64,000 nucleotides of DNA. Source: Streptomyces bikiniensis. Its GTDB lineage: Bacteria > Actinomycetota > Actinomycetes > Streptomycetales > Streptomycetaceae. The DNA is taken from positions 1-64,000 of the forward strand of contig JNWL01000017.1 in the NCBI GenBank assembly GCA_000716465.1, given 5' to 3'. Positions 7,627 through 17,222 of the stretch are shown piece after piece. How positions within the stretch are numbered: position 1 is the first letter of the stretch; the number at the start of each line of letters is the position of its first letter. The notes under the pieces were generated by a model. It ran no database searches. It was not told where the DNA came from and saw only the letters and a list, made by a program, of their open reading frames with translations. The position numbers and the translations under genes were made by a program.

Positions 7627-9839
7627 TTGGCGGCGTCGTCCTTCTCGCCCTCGGCGTCCTCGTCCGCGATCACGGGGATCAGGGAGAGCTTGCCGCGCTG
7701 GTCGATCTCGGCGATCTCGACCTGGACCTTGGAGCCGATCGCGAGCACGTCCTCGACGTTCTCCACGCGCTTGCCGCCGGCGAGCTTGCGGATCTGCGAG
7801 ATGTGCAGCAGGCCGTCCTTGCCCGGGAGCAGGGAGACGAAGGCACCGAAGGTGGTGGTCTTGACGACCGTGCCCAGGTAGCGCTCGCCGACCTCCGGCA
7901 TGGTCGGGTTGGCGATGCCGTTGATCGTGGCGCGGGCGGCCTCGGCGGCCGGACCGTCGGCGGCACCGATGTAGATGGTGCCGTCGTCCTCGATCGTGAT
8001 CTCGGCGCCGGTGTCCTCCTGGATCTGGTTGATCATCTTGCCCTTGGGGCCGATGACCTCGCCGATCTTGTCCACGGGGATCTTGACGGTGATGATCCGC
8101 GGGGCGTTGGGGGACATCTCGTCCGGGGTGTCGATCGCTTCCATCATCACGTCGAGGATGTGGAGGCGGGCGTCGCGGGCCTGCTTGAGGGCCGCGGCCA
8201 GGACGGAGGCCGGGATGCCGTCCAGCTTGGTGTCGAGCTGGAGGGCGGTGACGAAGTCCTTCGTACCGGCGACCTTGAAGTCCATGTCGCCGAAGGCGTC
8301 CTCCGCACCGAGGATGTCGGTGAGGGCGACGTAGTGCGTCTGGCCGTCGATCTCCTCGGAGATCAGGCCCATGGCGATGCCGGCGACGGGGGCCTTGAGG
8401 GGCACACCGGCGTTCAGCAGCGACATGGTGGAGGCGCAGACCGAGCCCATGGACGTCGAGCCGTTGGAGCCGAGGGCCTCGGACACCTGGCGGATCGCGT
8501 AGGGGAACTCCTCGCGGGTCGGGAGGACCGGCACGAGGGCGCGCTCGGCGAGGGCGCCGTGGCCGATCTCGCGGCGCTTGGGCGAGCCCACGCGGCCGGT
8601 CTCGCCGACGGAGTACGGCGGGAAGTTGTAGTTGTGCATGTAGCGCTTGCGGGTCACCGGGGAGAGGGTGTCCAGCTGCTGCTCCATGCGGAGCATGTTG
8701 AGGGTGGTGACGCCCAGGATCTGGGTCTCGCCGCGCTCGAACAGGGCGGAGCCGTGCACGCGCGGGATGGCCTCGACCTCGGCGGCGAGCGTACGGATGT
8801 CCGTGATGCCGCGGCCGTCGATGCGGACCTTGTCCTTGATGATGCGCTCGCGGACCAGCTTCTTGGTCAGCGCGCGGTAGGCGCCCGAGATCTCCTTCTC
8901 GCGGCCCTCGAAGGCCGGGAGGAGCTTCTCGGCGGCGAGTTCCTTGATGCGGTCGAGCTCGGCCTCGCGCTCCTGCTTGCCGGCGATGGTGAGTGCCTGG
9001 GCGAGCTCGCCCTTGACGGCGGCGGAGAGCGCCTCCAGGACGTCGTCCTGGTAGTCGAGGAAGACCGGGAACTCGCCGGTGGGCTTGGCGGCCTTGGCGG
9101 CGAGGTCCGACTGGGCCTTGCAGAGGACCTTGATGAAGGGCTTCGCGGCCTCGAGACCGGCGGCGACGACCTCCTCGGTCGGCGCCTCGGCGCCGACCTT
9201 GACCAGCTGGATGGTCTTCTCGGTGGCCTCGGCCTCGACCATCATGATCGCGACGTCGCCGTCCTCCAGGACGCGGCCGGCGACGACCATGTCGAAGACG
9301 GCGTCCTCGAGCTCGGTGTGCGTCGGGAACGCGACCCACTGGCCCTTGATCAGGGCGACGCGGGTGCCGCCGATGGGGCCGGAGAAGGGCAGGCCGGCGA
9401 GCTGCGTGGAGCAGGAGGCGGCGTTGATGGCGACCACGTCGTACAGGTGGTCGGGGTTGAGCGCCATGATCGTCTCGACGATCTGGATCTCGTTGCGCAG
9501 GCCCTTTTTGAAGGAGGGGCGCAGCGGGCGGTCGATCAGGCGACAGGTGAGGACGGCGTCCTCGGAGGGGCGGCCCTCCCGGCGGAAGAAGGAGCCGGGG
9601 ATCTTGCCGGCCGCGTACATCCGCTCCTCGACGTCCACCGTCAGGGGGAAGAAGTCGAGCTGGTCCTTGGGGCGCTTCGATGCGGTGGTCGCCGAGAGGA
9701 CCATCGTGTCGTCGTCCAGGTAGGCGACGGCGGAGCCGGCGGCCTGCTTGGCGAGGCGGCCGGTCTCGAAGCGGATGGTGCGGGTGCCGAAGGCTCCGTT
9801 GTCGATGACGGCCTCGGCGTAGTGGGTCTCGTTCTCCAC
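7623..9839 (-). CDS. pnp: Polynucleotide phosphorylase / (p)ppGpp-related exoribonuclease
   Basis: Phosphorolytic 3'-5' exoribonuclease and polymerase of 738 residues. Two RNase PH-like domains (first with [14 protein letters not shown], second with [15 protein letters not shown]) flank an alpha-helical domain. KH (about residues 600-660, [13 protein letters not shown]) and S1 domains ([26 protein letters not shown]) close the protein. The start is GTG with AGGAGAAC. It lies downstream of rpsO across a hairpin-rich spacer; in S. coelicolor read-through transcripts of rpsO-pnp are known to be cut by RNase III. It is coupled to the M16 peptidase by a 4-base overlap. Confidence 0.97.
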   Translation of the reverse strand: MENETHYAEAVIDNGAFGTRTIRFETGRLAKQAAGSAVAYLDDDTMVLSATTASKRPKDQLDFFPLTVDVEERMYAAGKIPGSFFRREGRPSEDAVLTCRLIDRPLRPSFKKGLRNEIQIVETIMALNPDHLYDVVAINAASCSTQLAGLPFSGPIGGTRVALIKGQWVAFPTHTELEDAVFDMVVAGRVLEDGDVAIMMVEAEATEKTIQLVKVGAEAPTEEVVAAGLEAAKPFIKVLCKAQSDLAAKAAKPTGEFPVFLDYQDDVLEALSAAVKGELAQALTIAGKQEREAELDRIKELAAEKLLPAFEGREKEISGAYRALTKKLVRERIIKDKVRIDGRGITDIRTLAAEVEAIPRVHGSALFERGETQILGVTTLNMLRMEQQLDTLSPVTRKRYMHNYNFPPYSVGETGRVGSPKRREIGHGALAERALVPVLPTREEFPYAIRQVSEALGSNGSTSMGSVCASTMSLLNAGVPLKAPVAGIAMGLISEEIDGQTHYVALTDILGAEDAFGDMDFKVAGTKDFVTALQLDTKLDGIPASVLAAALKQARDARLHILDVMMEAIDTPDEMSPNAPRIITVKIPVDKIGEVIGPKGKMINQIQEDTGAEITIEDDGTIYIGAADGPAAEAARATINGIANPTMPEVGERYLGTVVKTTTFGAFVSLLPGKDGLLHISQIRKLAGGKRVENVEDVLAIGSKVQVEIAEIDQRGKLSLIPVIADEDAEGEKDDAAK

Positions 9840-10189
9840 TATGGGGTTCTCCTACGTGTTCGTCTTTGCGTCCGGGGCCCGTGTGGCCGGGGACGGTGTG
9901 CGACGGCGGCGGAGAAGCTCGGAGGGCGGGCCGGTCTTCGATCGAAGCACCCGGGGTTTCGGTTCCGGGGGCCACTACCGAGGACCGGCGGCTGGCCGGC
10001 GGCTTCTCGCTCGTCGTTATGGGGTTGTGGCTACCAGACTAAATGTCCGGGCGCACTTCGCGCACGTACGGCGGTCCGTACGGCACGTGTGCGACAGCCC
10101 GTACGACGATCCGCACGGCAGTCCGTACGGGCGTACGTACGGCGAAGGGAGCGGCCCCCGGCAGTGGGAACCGCTCCCTTCACGGCGTC
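9840..10189 (-). promoter_or_regulatory. rpsO-pnp spacer with CGTACG-rich hairpins
   Basis: This 350-base gene-free stretch carries at least six CGTACG hexamers between 10060 and 10145. They build an imperfect hairpin at 10061-10093 and an 8-bp stem at 10098-10105/10124-10131. In S. coelicolor this spacer contains a pnp promoter and RNase III-cleaved hairpins (published for rpsO-pnp); assigning those roles here is by analogy. The pnp-proximal part (9850-10050) shows no clear gene. Confidence 0.6.
10144..10181 (-). terminator. rpsO hairpin terminator
   Basis: gaagggagcgg (10144-10154) pairs perfectly with ccgctcccttc (10171-10181), an 11-bp stem 9 bases after the rpsO stop. It is expected to terminate most rpsO transcripts while allowing read-through into pnp. 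Confidence 0.75.
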
Positions 10190-10480
10190 TTACTTGGCAC
10201 CGCCGGCCGCACCGCGGCGGATGCCGAGGCGGTCGACCAGCGTACGGAAGCGCTGGATGTCCTTCTTGGCCAGGTACTGCAGCAGGCGGCGGCGCTGGCC
10301 GACCAGGATCAGCAGACCACGGCGGGAGTGGTGGTCGTGCTTGTGCTGCTTGAGGTGCTCGGTCAGGTCCGAGATGCGACGGGACAGCATCGCGACCTGG
10401 ACCTCGGGGGAGCCGGTGTCGCCCTCCTTGGTGCCGAACTCGGCCATGATCTGCTTCTTGACGGCGGCGTCGAGAGCCAC
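10190..10480 (-). CDS. rpsO: 30S ribosomal protein S15
   Basis: Primary 16S rRNA-binding protein of the small subunit, 96 residues with the diagnostic stretches [14 protein letters not shown] and [19 protein letters not shown]. The GTG at 10480 is chosen: AGGAG lies 7 bases upstream and the resulting start resembles Streptomyces S15. The C-terminus is a few residues longer than the 89 of E. coli. The gene precedes pnp on the same strand, the usual bacterial arrangement. Confidence 0.97.
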   Translation of the reverse strand: MALDAAVKKQIMAEFGTKEGDTGSPEVQVAMLSRRISDLTEHLKQHKHDHHSRRGLLILVGQRRRLLQYLAKKDIQRFRTLVDRLGIRRGAAGGAK

Positions 10481-10693
10481 GCGGATCTCCTCTTGGTTCA
10501 CGCGCCCGCGAGTGCCCCTGGTCTTGGTCTCAGGGGAAGCTTCCGTGACTCGACGGGCGAAGGTCCGATGGGCGCAGCTTCCAGAGGCTTCGAGGGCTTC
10601 CGGAAGCGCGTACACAAACGGCCGTCACACAGCGTACCAGGGCTCGGGAGGTCGCCGTCCGGCACCCCGGCCCGGGAGCTCCGGCGCCCCGGC

Positions 10694-12193
10694 TCAGGAC
10701 GTCAGCGCCCGGACGGAGTGGTAGACGTCGAAGACCGCCAGGCAGAGCGGCAGCAGGGTGAGCAGGACGAAGGTCTCGGCGATCTCCAGGAAGCGGCCCC
10801 AGAAGGGGGTGACGCCCTTGCGCGGGACGATCAGGCCGATGGCGGTGATCAGCGCGGCGACGCCCGCGACGGCGGCGGAGAGCCAGACCGTACGGATGTC
10901 CAGGCCCGTGCCGTCGCCCTTGAGGGCCTCCTGGATCAGCTCCGCGGGCGGGTTGAGGCAGAGGCCGAGGCCGAGGAGCACCAGGGCGCCGAGGCCGGCC
11001 CCGAGGGCGCAGCCGACCTGCGCGGTGTAGCGGAAGAGGTGGGCGCGCATCAGCATGGCGACGCCGGTGGCGAGCGCCAGGAGCTGCCCCCAGACGTTCT
11101 CGGAGAAGCCGAGGACGGCCGCGGCGCCGACGGCGACGAGGGCGCAGCCGCCGACGAGGCCGACCAGGAGCTCGTGGCCGCGGCGGGCCTGCGCGGCGAT
11201 GCGGGCGGCGTCCACCGGACCCTGGGGCTCGGCCTCGGTGCCGTAGCCGCCGACGCCGGTCCTGGGCGGGTCGAAGCCGATGGGGAGCCGGGCGAACCGG
11301 GTGGAGAGTCCGGGCAGGAAGGCGAGGGCGCCGACGGCGAGGGGTGCGCAGACGGCGGCGGTCTCGGACGGCGTCAGGCCGGTCAGGATGGCCGTGAAGA
11401 CGACGAGGAGGCCGATGGCCGAGGCGAGGACGAACGCGACGAACGGGCCGTCGCCGCCCGGGGAGACGATCGTCAGGATCACGGCGAGGACGAGGACGGC
11501 GGCGCAGGCGAGGAGGAACTGGAGCCTGCCGATGCCCTGCCCCGCCGCCAGGGGCAGCAGTCCGGAGCCGGCGACGGCGGCGTTCGCCAGGGCGCCGATG
11601 CCGAGGGCGACGGCGGAGCCCCGGTCGTCGTACACCCGGGCGCGGACGGCGGCGAGCGCGAGGAGGAGCACGCCGGTGACGGCGGCGAGGATGCCCGGCA
11701 GGCCGTGCATGTCGTGCCGGGGGTCGGCCGTCCACAGGACGAACGCGAGCAGGACGAGGAGGACCGAGCCCCCGAGGAGGCCGGCGCCGCGCATCAGCGC
11801 GTCGGACCAGAGCGTGCGGTCGCGCGCCACGGCGGAGGCCACGGCGTCCGAGACGTCGTCGAAGACGGCGGGCGGCAGGGACTCGGCGAAGGGGCGCAGC
11901 GAGAGCAGTTCGCCGTCGAGGATGCGCTGGGCGGCGAGCGAGCGGCCGCCGTCGAGGACGGTGCCGTCGCGGCGCACCAGGTGGTAGCCGACCGGGGCGC
12001 CCGGTGCCGGGGTCTGGCCGGACAGGCGGAGGACCTCCGGGTAGAGGTCCGCGACCGCGACGTCCTCGGGCAGGGCGACGTCGACGCGGCCGTCGGGCGC
12101 GACGACCGTGACCCGGCAGAAGCCGGTACCGCCGTGGAACGCGGCGGCGGAGGCCGACTGGCCCGGTCCGCTGGTCGTGGCTGGGGCCGTCAT
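10694..12193 (-). CDS. eccD: Type VII secretion membrane protein EccD
   Basis: A 499-residue integral membrane protein of the ESX secretion pore. An N-terminal ubiquitin-like YukD domain (about residues 20-100; CRVTVVAPDGRVDVALPEDV) is followed by about eleven hydrophobic helices. ATG 12193 (MTAPATTSG) is preferred over upstream in-frame starts because the YukD domain begins just after it. It is divergent from eccC with 269 bases between them and convergent in direction with nothing; rpsO lies 213 bases downstream. It forms the left edge of the ESX locus. Confidence 0.92.
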   Translation of the reverse strand: MTAPATTSGPGQSASAAAFHGGTGFCRVTVVAPDGRVDVALPEDVAVADLYPEVLRLSGQTPAPGAPVGYHLVRRDGTVLDGGRSLAAQRILDGELLSLRPFAESLPPAVFDDVSDAVASAVARDRTLWSDALMRGAGLLGGSVLLVLLAFVLWTADPRHDMHGLPGILAAVTGVLLLALAAVRARVYDDRGSAVALGIGALANAAVAGSGLLPLAAGQGIGRLQFLLACAAVLVLAVILTIVSPGGDGPFVAFVLASAIGLLVVFTAILTGLTPSETAAVCAPLAVGALAFLPGLSTRFARLPIGFDPPRTGVGGYGTEAEPQGPVDAARIAAQARRGHELLVGLVGGCALVAVGAAAVLGFSENVWGQLLALATGVAMLMRAHLFRYTAQVGCALGAGLGALVLLGLGLCLNPPAELIQEALKGDGTGLDIRTVWLSAAVAGVAALITAIGLIVPRKGVTPFWGRFLEIAETFVLLTLLPLCLAVFDVYHSVRALTS

Positions 12194-12309
12194 ACTCACC
12201 TGCTGCTTCCCCTCGTGGTGACACTGGCCGGCAGGCCCGGCGCCGTGCTCCGGGCGTCGTGGAGGCCCGGTGCGGTGCGCTCTGGACGATGCGCTCCGAA
12301 TGACCCTTT

Positions 12310-12335
12310 TTTGCGATAGCTCATGGGAGCGCAAA
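12310..12335. promoter_or_regulatory. Nested dyad in the eccD/eccC divergent spacer
   Basis: tttgc (12310-12314) and gcaaa (12331-12335) enclose gctc-atgg-gagc (12319-12330), making a nested inverted repeat in the 269-base region between the two divergent ESX genes. A run of six T precedes it. A shared operator is a reasonable guess; nothing else in the spacer is recognised. Confidence 0.4.
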
Positions 12336-12462
12336 GATTTCGGGCCACCCTACCGCCCGTCCGCGACTCCGTACCAAAGTAAGATCCGTCCCCGCGGATG
12401 GATCTCGTCGCCACGGGGGCGCCCAGAGGAACTTTCCGTCCGGCAACGGAAATTGGTGAGCT

Positions 12463-15400
12463 GTGAGCCAGATCGTCGTCAAGCGCCCACCACGGGCCCT
12501 GCCGTCCGAAGTGCCGAGCGAGCAGGTGCAGTTGCAATCACCTCCGGAGCTGCCCAGGGGGCAGCAGGAGGGCGCTCTGATGCAGCTCCTGCCGATGCTC
12601 GGCATGGGCGGTTCGGTCGTCTTCTTCTTCATGACCCCGAATCCGATCATGCGGATCATGGGCATGATCATGATCGCCTCGACGGTCGCCATGGCGATCG
12701 CGATGCTGGTCCGCTACCGGCGCGGGACGCAGGGTCAGCTCGCCGACATGAGGCGCGACTACCTGAAGTACCTGACACAGACGCGGCGGGCGGTCCTGAG
12801 GACCGCCCGCCTCCAGCGTGACGCGCAGTTCTACCTCCACCCGTCGCCCGAGCAGCTGTGGGCGCTGGTCGCCGAGGGCAGCCGGGTCTGGGAGCGGCGC
12901 ATCGGCGACGACGACTTCGCGCAGGTCCGCGTCGGGCTCGGCAGCCAGCAGCTCGCGACTCCGCTCGTCGCCCCCGAGACCGCCCCCGTGGACGAGCTGG
13001 AGCCGCTGACCGCCGGTGCGATGCGGCAGTTCCTCACCGCGCACGGCACCCTGGACGGCCTGCCCATGGCGGTGTCGCTCCGCGCCTTCTACCACCTCAC
13101 CGTGCACGGGGACGGCGACTCCGCGCGCTCCACCGCGCGCGCCATGATCGGTTCGCTCGCGGCGCTGCACTCCCCCGAGGACCTGGTCGTCGCGGTCGCC
13201 GCGGACGCCGGGGCGGCGCCCGCGTGGGAGTGGGCGAAGTGGCTGCCGCACGTGCAGGCCCCGGGTCCCGGGGACGGTGCGGGCAGCCGGCGCCTGATCA
13301 CCACGGACGCGCGCGAACTGCAGGACATGCTGGACGCCCGCCTCGAAGGGCGCCCCCGCTTCCAGGGCGCGGCCCACCCCCTGCTCGACCACCCGCACCT
13401 CGTCGTCGTCCTCGACGGGCAGTCGGTCCCGCAGACCTCGGCGCTCGCCTCCCCCGAGGGCATCCAGGGCGTGACGATCATCGAGGTCGTCCAGGGGCGG
13501 ACCAACGGGCCCCGCGGCGACCTGTCCGTGACCGTGGAGGGCGACTCGCTGCGCCTGGAGTCCGGCCACGGGCTGGTGTACGACGGGACGCCCGACCGGC
13601 TGGGGCCGGACGCCGCCGAGGCGCTCGCCCGGCAGCTCGCCCCGCTGCGGGTCGCGTCCGGCGCGGACGACGACGAACCGCTGCTCGCCAACCTGGACTT
13701 CACCGATCTGCTGAACCTCGGCGACGCGGCGTCGGTCGACGTCGCGCGCACCTGGCGGCCGCGCTCACGCTCGGAGCGGCTGCGGGTGCCGATCGGCGTC
13801 GGCGAGGACGGCGTCCCGGTGATGCTCGATCTGAAGGAGGCGGCCCAGGAGGGCATGGGCCCGCACGGCCTGTGCGTGGGCGCGACCGGTTCCGGCAAGT
13901 CGGAGCTGCTGCGCACGCTCGTCCTCGGTCTGGCGGTGACGCACTCCTCGGAGACCCTGAACTTCGTCCTCGCGGACTTCAAGGGCGGCGCCACCTTCGC
14001 CGGCATGTCGCAGATGCCGCACGTCGCCGCCGTGATCACCAACCTGGCGGACGACCTCACGCTGGTGGACCGCATGGGCGACTCCATCCGGGGCGAGCTC
14101 AACCGGCGCCAGGAGATGCTGCGCGACGCGGGCAACTACGCCAACATCCACGACTACGAGAAGGCCCGCGCGGCGGGCGCGCCGCTCCAGCCGATCCCCT
14201 CGCTCGTCCTCGTCATCGACGAGTTCAGCGAGCTGCTGACGGCCATGCCGGACTTCATCGAGATGTTCGTGCAGATCGGCCGCATCGGGCGTTCGCTCGG
14301 CGTGCACCTGCTGCTGGCCTCGCAGCGCCTGGAGGAGGGCCGGCTGCGCGGTCTGGAGACGTACCTCTCGTACCGGATCGGTCTGCGGACGTTCTCGGCG
14401 GCCGAGTCCCGCGCGGCCATCGGCGTGCCCGACGCCTACACGCTGCCGAACGTGCCCGGTTCCGGGTACCTCAAGTACGGCACCGACGAGATGGTCCGCT
14501 TCAAGGCGGCGTACGTCTCCGGGGTGTACCGCACGAACCAGCACGCCGCCGTGCCGGGCGGGCCGCTGCCGGTGGACCGCCGGCCGGCCCTGTTCACCGC
14601 GGCGCACGTCCCGGTCCACCACGTCGAACCGGCCGCCCGGGAGCGGGTCCCGGAGGCCCGGAGGCCGGAGGACGACGCCCTGGCCGACTCGGTGCTCGAC
14701 GTGATCGTGCGCCGGCTCGAAGGGCGCGGCGTCGAGGCGCACCAGGTGTGGCTGCCGCCGCTCGACAACCCGCCGCCGCTCGACGCGGTCCTGCCCGGTC
14801 TCGCGGGCGTGGAGGGCCGGGGCCTGACACAGCCGGGGTACGAGGGGGCCGGCCGGCTCGTCGTACCGCTGGGCGTCGTGGACAAGCCGTACGAGCAGCG
14901 CCGCGACACGCTCTACCGGGACTTCTCCGGCGCCGCGGGCCACATGCAGATCATCGGCGGTCCGCAGTCCGGCAAGTCGACGCTGCTGCGGACGATCGTC
15001 TCCGCCTTCGCGCTGACCCACACCCCGCACGAAGTGCAGTTCTACGGACTCGACTTCGGTGGTGGCGGTCTGTCGTCGGTGGCGGGTCTGCCGCACGTCG
15101 GCGGGGTGGCCTCCCGGCTCGACCCCGAGCGGGTGCGCCGTACGGTGGCCGAGGTCTACGGGGTCATGTCCCGGCGCGAGGAGTACTTCCGCAGCGCGGG
15201 GATCGACTCCATCGCGACGTACCGCAGGCTCCGGGCCCGCGGCGACATCTCGGTGAAGGACCAGCCGTGGGGCGACGTCTTCCTCGTGATCGACGGCTGG
15301 GGCAACTTCCGCACCGAGTACGAGGGTCTGGAGGCCGCCGTCGTCGACATCGCCGCGCGCGGGCTCGGCTACGGCATCCACGTGGTCCTGACGGCCTCGC

Positions 15401-16428
15401 GCTCCATGGAGGTCCGCGCCAACCTCAAGGACCACCTGATGAACAGGCTGGAACTGCGGCTCGGCGACACGATGGACTCCGAGCTGGACCGCAAGATCGC
15501 CGCCAACGTGCCGACGGGGGTGCCGGGCCGGGGTCTGACGCCGGAGAAGCTGCACTTCATGGCGGCCGTCCCCCGCATCGACGGCATCAACTCCGACAGC
15601 GACCTGTCCGAGGCGACGGCCGCGATGACGCAGGAGGTCACGCGCCACTGGACGGCGCCCGGCGCGCCGGAGGTGCGGCTGCTGCCGCGCGAGCTGGACG
15701 TGCGCGAGCTGCCCGCCGGGGACGCGGAGCCGGGGCGCGGCGTGGCGTTCGCCATCGACGAGAACGGCCTGGAGCCGGTCTTCGTGGACTTCGACCGCGA
15801 CCCGTTCTTCCTGGTCTTCGGCGAGAGCGAGTCGGGCAAGTCGAACCTGCTGCGGCTGCTCATCAAGCAGATCTCGGAGCGGTACGACGGGAGCGCGGCG
15901 AAGTTCTTCGTGATCGACAACCGGCGGGCGCTGCTCGACGTCGCCCCGGCGAGCCACCTCGCGGAGTACGTGCCCATGTCGAACAACATGGAGCACCACG
16001 TGGACGCGCTCGCCGACCTGATGCGGCGGCGCTCGCCTTCGGCGGACGTCACGGCGCAGCAGCTGCGGGAGCGCAGCTGGTGGCAGGGGCCGTCCCTCTT
16101 CGTGGTCGTGGACGACTACGACCTGGTGTCCACGTCCAGCGGCAACCCGCTGGCGAAGCTGACGGAGCTGCTCCCGTTCGCGCGGGACGTGGGCGTCCGC
16201 TTCATCATCGCCCGCAGCGCGGCCGGTGCGAGCCGGGCGGCGTACGAGTCCTTCATGCAGCGGATGATGGAGCTGGGCGCCCAGGGCGTGCTGCTCTCCG
16301 GCGACCCGCAGGAGGGCGACGTGCTCGGCGGCGTCCGCATGCGGCCGATGCCGGCGGGCCGGGGCATCTACGTGTCGCGGCAGCGGGGGAACCCGCTGGT
16401 GCAGACCGGCCGCGTACCGGAGGCGTGA
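12463..16428 (+). CDS. eccC: Type VII secretion FtsK/SpoIIIE ATPase EccC (EccCa-EccCb fused)
   Basis: The motor of the ESX system, 1321 residues. Two N-terminal transmembrane helices (about residues 40-85) are followed by three FtsK/SpoIIIE ATPase domains with Walker A motifs GATGSGKSE (about residue 472), GGPQSGKST (about 831) and GESESGKSN (about 1120). The first domain has an intact Walker B (VLVIDEFSELL). All three P-loop lysines are present. Some mycobacterial systems split this into two proteins; here it is a single chain. The start is GTG. It is divergent from eccD and followed by a candidate effector module. Confidence 0.95.
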   Translation: MSQIVVKRPPRALPSEVPSEQVQLQSPPELPRGQQEGALMQLLPMLGMGGSVVFFFMTPNPIMRIMGMIMIASTVAMAIAMLVRYRRGTQGQLADMRRDYLKYLTQTRRAVLRTARLQRDAQFYLHPSPEQLWALVAEGSRVWERRIGDDDFAQVRVGLGSQQLATPLVAPETAPVDELEPLTAGAMRQFLTAHGTLDGLPMAVSLRAFYHLTVHGDGDSARSTARAMIGSLAALHSPEDLVVAVAADAGAAPAWEWAKWLPHVQAPGPGDGAGSRRLITTDARELQDMLDARLEGRPRFQGAAHPLLDHPHLVVVLDGQSVPQTSALASPEGIQGVTIIEVVQGRTNGPRGDLSVTVEGDSLRLESGHGLVYDGTPDRLGPDAAEALARQLAPLRVASGADDDEPLLANLDFTDLLNLGDAASVDVARTWRPRSRSERLRVPIGVGEDGVPVMLDLKEAAQEGMGPHGLCVGATGSGKSELLRTLVLGLAVTHSSETLNFVLADFKGGATFAGMSQMPHVAAVITNLADDLTLVDRMGDSIRGELNRRQEMLRDAGNYANIHDYEKARAAGAPLQPIPSLVLVIDEFSELLTAMPDFIEMFVQIGRIGRSLGVHLLLASQRLEEGRLRGLETYLSYRIGLRTFSAAESRAAIGVPDAYTLPNVPGSGYLKYGTDEMVRFKAAYVSGVYRTNQHAAVPGGPLPVDRRPALFTAAHVPVHHVEPAARERVPEARRPEDDALADSVLDVIVRRLEGRGVEAHQVWLPPLDNPPPLDAVLPGLAGVEGRGLTQPGYEGAGRLVVPLGVVDKPYEQRRDTLYRDFSGAAGHMQIIGGPQSGKSTLLRTIVSAFALTHTPHEVQFYGLDFGGGGLSSVAGLPHVGGVASRLDPERVRRTVAEVYGVMSRREEYFRSAGIDSIATYRRLRARGDISVKDQPWGDVFLVIDGWGNFRTEYEGLEAAVVDIAARGLGYGIHVVLTASRSMEVRANLKDHLMNRLELRLGDTMDSELDRKIAANVPTGVPGRGLTPEKLHFMAAVPRIDGINSDSDLSEATAAMTQEVTRHWTAPGAPEVRLLPRELDVRELPAGDAEPGRGVAFAIDENGLEPVFVDFDRDPFFLVFGESESGKSNLLRLLIKQISERYDGSAAKFFVIDNRRALLDVAPASHLAEYVPMSNNMEHHVDALADLMRRRSPSADVTAQQLRERSWWQGPSLFVVVDDYDLVSTSSGNPLAKLTELLPFARDVGVRFIIARSAAGASRAAYESFMQRMMELGAQGVLLSGDPQEGDVLGGVRMRPMPAGRGIYVSRQRGNPLVQTGRVPEA

Positions 16429-16707
16429 GGGTGCGGGCGGGCGCGTGCGGCTCCGGGTGGGGGCCGGCCCTGCCGCTCGCACGAGTACGTCCGGGGGGAG
16501 ACCGCATTCTCCGACCGTCGAAGCCAGGACCATCGGGGAGGCCCGGCCACGCGGTGGCGGTCCGTACCGAGTGGTGCTTGGCTTCGTGTCCACCGGACGG
16601 CCCCGCACGCGTACGGGGCCGGAGAGTGCGGGGAGGCTGTCGCCTTCCCCGACGAAATCCCCGGCAAAGTTCCAACTAGTCCGAAACCGCAAGGAGATGT
16701 GACGCCC

Positions 16708-17211
16708 ATGGCATGGGACGAGTGGGAACGGCTGAAGGCCTCGGCGGCCGACAAGGACGCGGCGCGGATGCAGCTGAACGGGCTGCCGCCCGAGGACAGG
16801 CCCAACGCGGGCAGTCCGTCCGGTGGGTTCCTCGCGGCCGACCAGCAGGACCTCGCCGCGATCGGCAACGAGGCGTTCAAGCTGTACAACCGGCTGTGGA
16901 AGGAGGCGCGGGTCACCTCCACGGACTCGGCGGCGTCCGACCTCTCCTCCCAGGGCTTCGCCCTCGGCGGGGCCCTCCAGCACGTGTCGACGCGCTGGGA
17001 CAAGCAGCTCGGTTCGGTGATGGACGCCTGCGCGCTCATCTCGAACCACATGGACTTCACCCGGAACGCGCACGCCGGCGACGAGGTCTTCATCGAGCGG
17101 CACGTTTCCAGCATCCAGACGCTGGACGCGGGCTTCGACGACGACTGGGAGGGCCGCGGTAAGCCCAATCCGGTCTACGCCGAGAAGAACGAGAAGAACG
17201 AGAAGGACTAG
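16708..17211 (+). CDS. Small helical protein, possible WXG/LXG partner
   Basis: A 167-residue, mostly helical hydrophilic protein (MAWDEWERLKASAADKDA...) with no signal peptide. A central amphipathic region contains RWDKQLGSVMDACA and the tail is charged with Glu-Lys-Asn repeats. ATG 16708 follows AAGGAG; the in-frame GTG at 16699 is too close to that site. It lies 11 bases upstream of the 749-residue WXG-like protein, so the pair is co-transcribed. Size and position resemble the small helical partners encoded before LXG effectors in Firmicutes, but no family is recognised and the role is inferred. Confidence 0.75.
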   Translation: MAWDEWERLKASAADKDAARMQLNGLPPEDRPNAGSPSGGFLAADQQDLAAIGNEAFKLYNRLWKEARVTSTDSAASDLSSQGFALGGALQHVSTRWDKQLGSVMDACALISNHMDFTRNAHAGDEVFIERHVSSIQTLDAGFDDDWEGRGKPNPVYAEKNEKNEKD

Positions 17212-17222
17212 AGGAGACCCTG

